A model generated the notes under the pieces. It ran no database searches. It saw only the letters and a list, made by a program, of their open reading frames with translations, and had not been told where the DNA came from. A DNA stretch of 64,000 bases from contig JAPVLO010000182.1 of NCBI GenBank assembly GCA_027257055.1, forward strand, positions 5,456,001-5,520,000, in the 5' to 3' direction. The translations under genes were made by a program, and so were the position numbers. This document shows, one piece after another, positions 58,408 to 64,000 of the stretch (position 1 is the stretch's first letter; each line of letters begins with the position of its first letter). This DNA is from Cephalopachus bancanus. Taxonomy: Eukaryota; Chordata; Mammalia; Primates; Tarsiidae.

Positions 58408-59910
58408 CAACGGGGGGGTCAAGATGCCTTACTAGAGCAGCTAGTGAGCGTCTCTCTCATGAAGATCTGAAATAGTGAGTACATGCTGGCTCTTCAGGAG
58501 ACCATGTGGAAGTTCATACTGAAACTCTGAAAGATGTCTGTGACCACTGAGAGCAAAGGGGACCAAACCCCAGCCACCTATGGATCTGACATGGAACCAG
58601 AAGATGATTTCCTACGAAGGGAAGGAATGAATGACAGAGAATTCCCTGGGGTTTCATACACCTCCCATAGACTTCTGCAACCCTATTCATGGGAAAAACA
58701 CCTTCAGAGTGCTACCCCTGTCCAAATGTGGGAAGCTGCCCAGAATCCATACATAGGCACACTGTTCAGGTGCAGGTGGAGTCCAGAAAGCCCCCATTGT
58801 CTATGAGGTCCAGTGCTGGTTACCACCACCCCGCCAAGGAAGGACCTCTCAGGACAGATTCCAAAGCCACAGACTGACCCACACAGGCACCCGCCCCATG
58901 GCAGTCCTCCACAAGGGGCATTGCTCCCACCTCAGAGGCACAGAGGCAGCATCCTTGTCACACCCGCTCCAAACTCAAGTGGGAGCTGCATCAAGGCTTG
59001 ACACTAGGAGGCCACCAGTTTGTGAAAGGGGTGGATAGTCTTTCTGCAGCCCCCATTATCACTGTCTCTGTACTTCCCACAGGGCAGGGAAGGAACTAGG
59101 AGACAGAGACCCTCTGTGACTCTTAGCCAGGCAAAGCCTCTGGCACCCATGACCAAGCAAAAGGACTTCACCCAGAAGAAAAAGAGGTGCCCCACCCTGG
59201 CCTGATCACTACAATAGCACTGTGCTGGCCAAGCCCCCTCCAGACACCACCCTCACTGCTACCTCTGCCCCCCTACATGTACACCAAATAAAAAAATAAA
59301 AAGAAGAGAAACTCCTCCACGGATTCCAGCAAGCATCATTGCCTCCATCCCTGCCACCCATGGGTCAGGAAGAGAGTGAAGAGATAGACCACTTCCACAT
59401 GCCCACAGGTCTGAAACCCAGACACTTTCCCTCACAGCTGCCTACCAGGCAGGACCTCCTGACACTGCACAGCTGCCCTCCTCCACCTGAACACTTCAGC
59501 TGTGGCTCAGACTCTCCTGAGAACAAAGCCTCCAGAGGTCACCATGGTGAGCCCCTAAATGCAGCTACCACTGCCCCTGGCTCTGCAGCCTACAGCTCAA
59601 GGACAGAATGGGGAGTTGGAGCACTAAAAGTAGCTAACAGACCATACAAAACACATCGCCCAGACATATTTTTTTTTAAAGTGAAGAAAACATTACAAAG
59701 CCCCATCCCAAAGATAGTAAGTAAGCAAATAAATAAATAAAGCCACAGATGAGGGGGAATCTGGGTGAAACACAGGCAATCTCAAAAGTCAAACTGTTTC
59801 AATACCCACAAAGGATCTCACCAACTCCCTGAGCAATGGATCCTAATCAGGATGAATGGACCCTAATGACAGACAACTAAGAATATGGATTGCAAAAAGA
59901 CTCAATGAGG
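58408..59910 (+). mobile_element. L1 copy I, 5'UTR and start of ORF1
   Basis: Starts GGGGGGGTCAAGATGCCTTA, a typical L1 5' start, inside the L1M. About 1.3 kb of C-rich 5'UTR follows (58534-59300 has several open but non-coding frames). Then comes a segment resembling an L1 ORF1 N-terminus ('RIWIAKRLNEDL' near 59880). It is interrupted by copy H at 59911. The rest lies outside the window. Confidence 0.65.
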
Positions 59911-61273
59911 ACTTACAGCAAGATGGCAACAGGTCAGCCCGGTCTGTGAGCCCCTCTGTGAAAGAGAAAACACATAAAGATTCTAGCTCTCTCCAAGGGG
60001 CTGCAGTTCCCATCGTCAGCTGCCTGCTGTTCACACGGAGCTCAGCCGTCACACCGCTCAAACAGCACGGCAGTCTGGGTGGCCCCTGCAGCTGCGGAAG
60101 CTGCTGCCGCCAGCTGCAGCCATCACCCCACCTGTGCTGAGGCGACCCATCACTTCAGACCGTGAAGCCCCCACAAGCAAGATCTACTGAGATCGATGCC
60201 ACTACCACTGCCACCATCATGCCCCACCTCTCGCTGGGAGCCAGACTTGTGGGGCTCCTCCTGTGCACTGTGAGGCGGCCACCGCCACTGCTGCTCCCAT
60301 CACTAGATCCCTCCCCTCCTTCGAGCAGCTGCAGATAAAGATCAACTGGAGTGGTGAGATAGCACCACATGCTGGCGATTCAAGGTAACAACACTGAAAT
60401 GGGAAAAACAGAAGCTTGAGAAACAGACACAGGCCAGATCTGAGTGGTGAACGTGGCAGGGAACCCAGATCTGAACTGCCCTTCACAGCAGGCCAGGGAC
60501 AACTGACCCTAACTGTGAACAAAGTTACCAGCCTACAAAGACAGCTAGAAATCAGAGCTGAAGGGACACTGACTTAAACGAAAAGTCTCAGAGTGTGCTT
60601 TGGTTGGTTCTGTTAGTTTACTGACTTCATTCTATTCCTTTTGTTTTGTTCTTTTTTAAAATTTCTCTATAAACCCCATCTTTGTATAGAGGAATAGCAC
60701 ACCAATAAGGAGGTTGGTTAGCTTGTGCATTAGCATCATTGTATGTTTTAGTTTCTTCATATGGTTGTTGGTTAGCTTGTAGTTGTGGTTTATTGTTTTT
60801 GTCTGTTTCAGCCTTTGTGTCTCTCTCCATTTGCTGGTACGCTTGTCTGCTTTCCCTCCTACTCCTCTCTCTCTCCACTCCCCTCTTCCCCGCACTGCCC
60901 GCTCCATTCTCTTCCCTCTGTTAACCTTATTTGGCTTTCAAGGAGTAGACCTATAATCCCACTGCATGGACAGATTGCAAGGCAGTGGGAAGTGGGTTTC
61001 AGATTATCCATACACCTGTCAGTGGATACCGGGATCTGCAGATAGATTTTGAATCGCAGCTCCCCACTTAAGTAAATCTCAAAACTGCAAAAAGGGCCAC
61101 CCCCAACCTATAAGTCCAGCTCCAGAACTGAACAAAGCAAGAGGATATACATAAAGAAGAATAGGCGATTAAACAAACAGAAGTAAAAGCAGCACCTCCA
61201 CCCCTGAATAACAGATTTAAAGAAGACAGGGAAGTGGAGGGAAGGAAAAAGTAGGGAGGAAAAATTTGCACAA

Positions 61274-62243
61274 ATGAAGAAAAACCAACAGAAGACTGTA
61301 GGGCTCACACAGACCCCTGAGAGATCAGACACTGACAAAACAGACTTCGGAACACAAACAATGAAGAGCCCCCAGAATGACTGGTCACATGCAACAAACC
61401 CAGACATCGAGACATTAATAGAGAAAATAAAAAAAATTGAGGAGAGACAAGAGGAAAGTAGGAAGGAGCTGATGACAGAAATAACAGCAGTAAAGAATAC
61501 TGTGATGGAAATAAATAACAAACTAATAAGCATGGAAAGCAGAATTAGTCAAGCAGAAGAAAGAATCTCAGAGCTCGAAGACCAAAACACAGAACTAATC
61601 TAAACTGTCCAAACCATAGAAAAGAAGCTCAAAAAGACAGAACAAAACCTTCAAGAGATGAATGATTGCTTCAAGAGAAAAAACCTAAGAGTAATTGGCC
61701 TTTCTGAGGCAGAGAGAGAAACAGAGGCCACACTGGAACAAACATTTCATGAAATCATTCAAGAAAACTTCCGTCATATCATCAGTGATGCAAAAATTCA
61801 AACACAAGAGATTCAGAGAACCCCTGCAAGACAACAAATGAGAAGACCAACTCCCAGACACATAATAATTCGCCTAAACAAAGTAGGTGTAAAAGAAAAA
61901 ATCCTAAAGGCAGCAAGAGGAAAAGGTCAGACTACCTACCAGGGAAGACCAATTAGAATAGCAGCAGATTTATCTACAGAAACACTCCAGGCTAGGAGAG
62001 CTTGAAGCCCTATCTTCAAAGTTCTAAAAGATAAACAATTTCAACAGAGAATAACCTACCCAGCCAAGCTAAGTTTCAACAGTGAGGGAGAATTGAAATC
62101 TTTCACAGATATCCAATCCCTAAGAACCTACGCTGCCACCAGACCACCTCTACAAGAAACACTTAAGAAAGTATTGAACACAGACAGAAGAAAAGGAAAA
62201 AAGAACCACAATGTTCTTCACAAGAGTACAGGGAAAAGATTAA
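61274..62243 (+). pseudogene. L1 copy H ORF1, two stops and one frameshift
   Basis: ORF1 is the L1 RNA-binding chaperone. The ATG at 61274 (MKKNQQKTVGLTQTPERS) is the same start as in copy G. The coiled coil follows at about residues 50-125 ('MESRISQAEERISELEDQNT', then 'KKLKKTEQNLQEM'), the RRM ('NLRVIGLSEAERETEATLEQ') and the C-terminal domain ('GRPIRIAADLSTETLQARRA', 'YPAKLSFNSEGELKSFTDIQ'). In-frame stops are TAA at 61601-61603 and TGA at 62003-62005. A shift near 62185-62200 moves the natural end (TRVQGKD-TAA, 62241-62243) out of frame, so the surviving frame runs on to 62353. Confidence 0.92.
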
Positions 62244-62344
62244 AAACACACATGAACCAACTCCAAAACCAAAAGAAAGACATCACACAAACAGGAACAG
62301 CAAAACAACTCTGTAAGAACCTTATGATAGGGATCAACTCTCCA

Positions 62345-64000
62345 ATTCAATAATTAGCCTGAATGTGAATGGACTAAATGCACCACTGAAAAGACATAGA
62401 ATGGCAAAATGGATAAAATATCACCAGGCAACAATTTATTGCCTTCAAGAGAGTCACCTCACTAGAAAGGACATTCGCAGACTCAAAGTAAGAGGATAGG
62501 AAACAAATTTTCAGGCGAATGGAACACAAAAGAAAGGAGGAGTCACGATCTTAATCTCAGACAAAATACCCTTTAAGCTATCAAAAATTAAAAAAGATAC
62601 AGAAGGCCACTACATAATGATAAAAGGTTCAATCCATCAACAAGAAATATCCATTCTAAACATATATGCACCCAACATAGGAGCACCAATTTTCATAAAG
62701 CAGCTTCTAGGTAAACTAAAAAAAGATATCGACTCCAACACCATCATAATTGGGGACTTCAATACCCCACTCACAACCCTAGACAGATCATCAGGACAAA
62801 AAATGAGCAACGAGATCCAAAACCTCAATGTGACTCTTGACCAAATGGACTTAATTGATACCTACAGAACACTCCATCCAACGACCACAGAATATACATT
62901 CTACTCATCACCGCATGGAACGTACTCTAAGATCAACCACATACTTGGCCATAAATCAAGCATAAACAAATTTTAAAAGATCAAAATTTTGTCATGCACC
63001 TTCTCAGACCACAGTGGAATAAAAATAAATATCAACAACAACAAGGTTCCCCCCAAACCCACAAAGGCATGGACACTAAACAGTATGATGCTAGACAATT
63101 TATGGGTCAATGATAAAATCAAAACAGAGATTAAAAGATACCTGGAAACAAATGAAAATGAAGAGACATCTTACCAAAATCTCTGAGATGCCATGAAAGC
63201 TGTAGTAAGAGGGGAATTCATATCTCTACAGACACACATGAAGAAAATGGAAGGATCACAAATTAACAGCCTAACAAGTCACCTAAGGAAGCTGGAAAAG
63301 CAAGATCACCAAAATTCTAACTTCAGCAGAAGAATCCAGATCACCAAAATAAAGGCCCAAATCTGGGACACAGAAGACAAAAAGATAATACAAAAAATCC
63401 ATGAAACAAAAAGCTGGTTCTTCGAAAGGATAAACAAGATCAATGGTCCCCTAGCCAGACTGACCAAGAAAAAGAGAGAAAAAGCCCAAATAAACACAAT
63501 CAGAAACACAAAAGATGACGTCACATCTGACCCTGAAGAAATACAAAAGATAATTAGAGACTACTCTGTACACCAGTATGGAAAGGAACTTGAAAACCTT
63601 AAGGAAATAGAGGACTTCCTGACATCACACAACCTGCCTAGGTTGAAACAAGAAGAAACTGAGACCCTAAATAGACCAATAACAATCAAGGAAATTTATT
63701 ATGTAATAAGAAACCTACCTACAAAAAAAAAGCCCTGGACCAGATGGCTTTCCAGCAGAATTCTCTAAGACATTCAAGGAGGAGCTAACACCAATCCTAC
63801 TGAAAGTATTTCATGCAATTGAGAAAGATGGAACTCTTCCCAAATCATTTTATGAAGCTAACATCACATTGATACCCAAGACAGGTAAAGACCCAACAAA
63901 GAAAGAGAACTACAGGCCAATATCTTTGATGAACATAGATGCTAAAATTCTCAACAAGATCCTAGCAAACCGGATTCAACAACACATCTCAAAAATCATC
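62345..64000 (+). pseudogene. L1 copy H ORF2, endonuclease and start of RT, broken
   Basis: Endonuclease phrases in order: 'SLNVNGLNAPLKRHRMAKWI', 'YCLQESHL' (normal ETH is changed to ESH), 'GDFNTPL' at 62752, 'YRTLHPTTTEYTFYSSPHGT' and 'FSDHSGIKI' near 62998. Then the linker and RT start ('[20 protein letters not shown]') at the window edge. Stops lie near 62498, 62974 and 63184. The frame changes at the nine-A run at 63722-63730, where copy G has eight. The element is non-functional. Confidence 0.92.

Larger units (their letters stand above)
55502..64000 (-). other. SYCP1: SYCP1 upstream intron, partial (at least 8.5 kb)
   Basis: Sequence 5' of the 48-codon exon on the minus strand. I looked for the preceding SYCP1 exon (the stretch ending near STPLPK) to the window edge and did not find it, so the intron continues past 64000. 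It contains an L1M, copy I, copy H, one Alu, a GA microsatellite and an inverted repeat. Confidence 0.8.
59911..64000 (+). mobile_element. L1 copy H, 5' two-thirds, cut by window edge
   Basis: Starts CAGCAAGATGGCAACAGGTC, matching the 5' end of copy G (GGCAAGATGGCGACAGG), so it is the same lineage. 5'UTR to 61273, ORF1 61274-62243, ORF2 from about 62345 past the edge. CpGs in the 5'UTR are largely decayed compared with copy G. The target duplication cannot be checked because the 3' end is missing. Confidence 0.9.

Noticed and set aside
58534..59740. 90- and 133-codon plus-strand frames
   Set aside because: They sit in the C-rich 5'UTR of L1 copy I; no recognised domain, no splice sites, and the frames overlap one another.
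55502..64000. Search for the next upstream SYCP1 exon
   Set aside because: No minus-strand stretch translating to the expected sequence before AYTVKTP was seen; it must lie past 64000.

Overview
The window is nuclear DNA of a primate, most likely a strepsirrhine (lemur or loris group). It is dominated by LINE-1 (L1) and dimeric Alu elements. Dimeric 7SL-type Alus occur only in primates, but the younger Alus here carry a non-human diagnostic set: 'CTACAATAAATCAAAAA' in the middle and an 'AACTC' end before the A-tail. They also lack the usual galago tRNA-type SINE. The exact species is not resolved.

The one host gene found is SYCP1 (synaptonemal complex protein 1). Its last three coding exons lie on the minus strand at 55501-55358 (48 codons), 42012-41923 (30 codons) and 41831-41694 (45 codons plus TAA). 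All are in phase, have consensus splice sites, and together encode the 123-residue C-terminal tail. A 3'UTR of about 370 nt with an AATAAA signal follows. The introns are 13,345 bp and 91 bp; the intron upstream of the first of these exons is at least 8.5 kb and runs off the right edge. The next exon is not in the window.

Layout. 1-4350: decayed plus-strand L1M pieces. 4390-10560: old DNA transposons (a Tigger/MER2-like element and a mariner with terminal inverted repeats), MIR, L2, six Alus and a solo MaLR LTR. 10566-18815: a minus-strand, nearly full-length L1 (copy A) holding two Alus and two further L1 fragments. 18820-21530: L2 pieces, Alus and a (CA)n tract. 21530-39084: a block of minus-strand L1s (D, E, F), in which a younger full-length L1 (copy G, 30321-36764) sits inside copy F with a 14-bp target-site duplication. 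39400-41140: a long old L2 running toward the SYCP1 3' end. 41325-64000: SYCP1 and its introns, which hold older sense-oriented L1/HAL1 copies, MER2 nested in MIR, a purine/pyrimidine tract close to an exon, an inverted repeat, and a plus-strand L1 stack (L1M, copy I, copy H) cut by the window edge.

Every L1 whose frames can be followed is broken, so none appears able to move by itself. No RNA genes, CRISPR arrays or bacterial features were seen. I found no clearly new biological system. The points most worth checking are the SYCP1 tail, the inverted repeat at 56.7/57.4 kb, the nested L1 structures and the pyrimidine tract near the SYCP1 exon.
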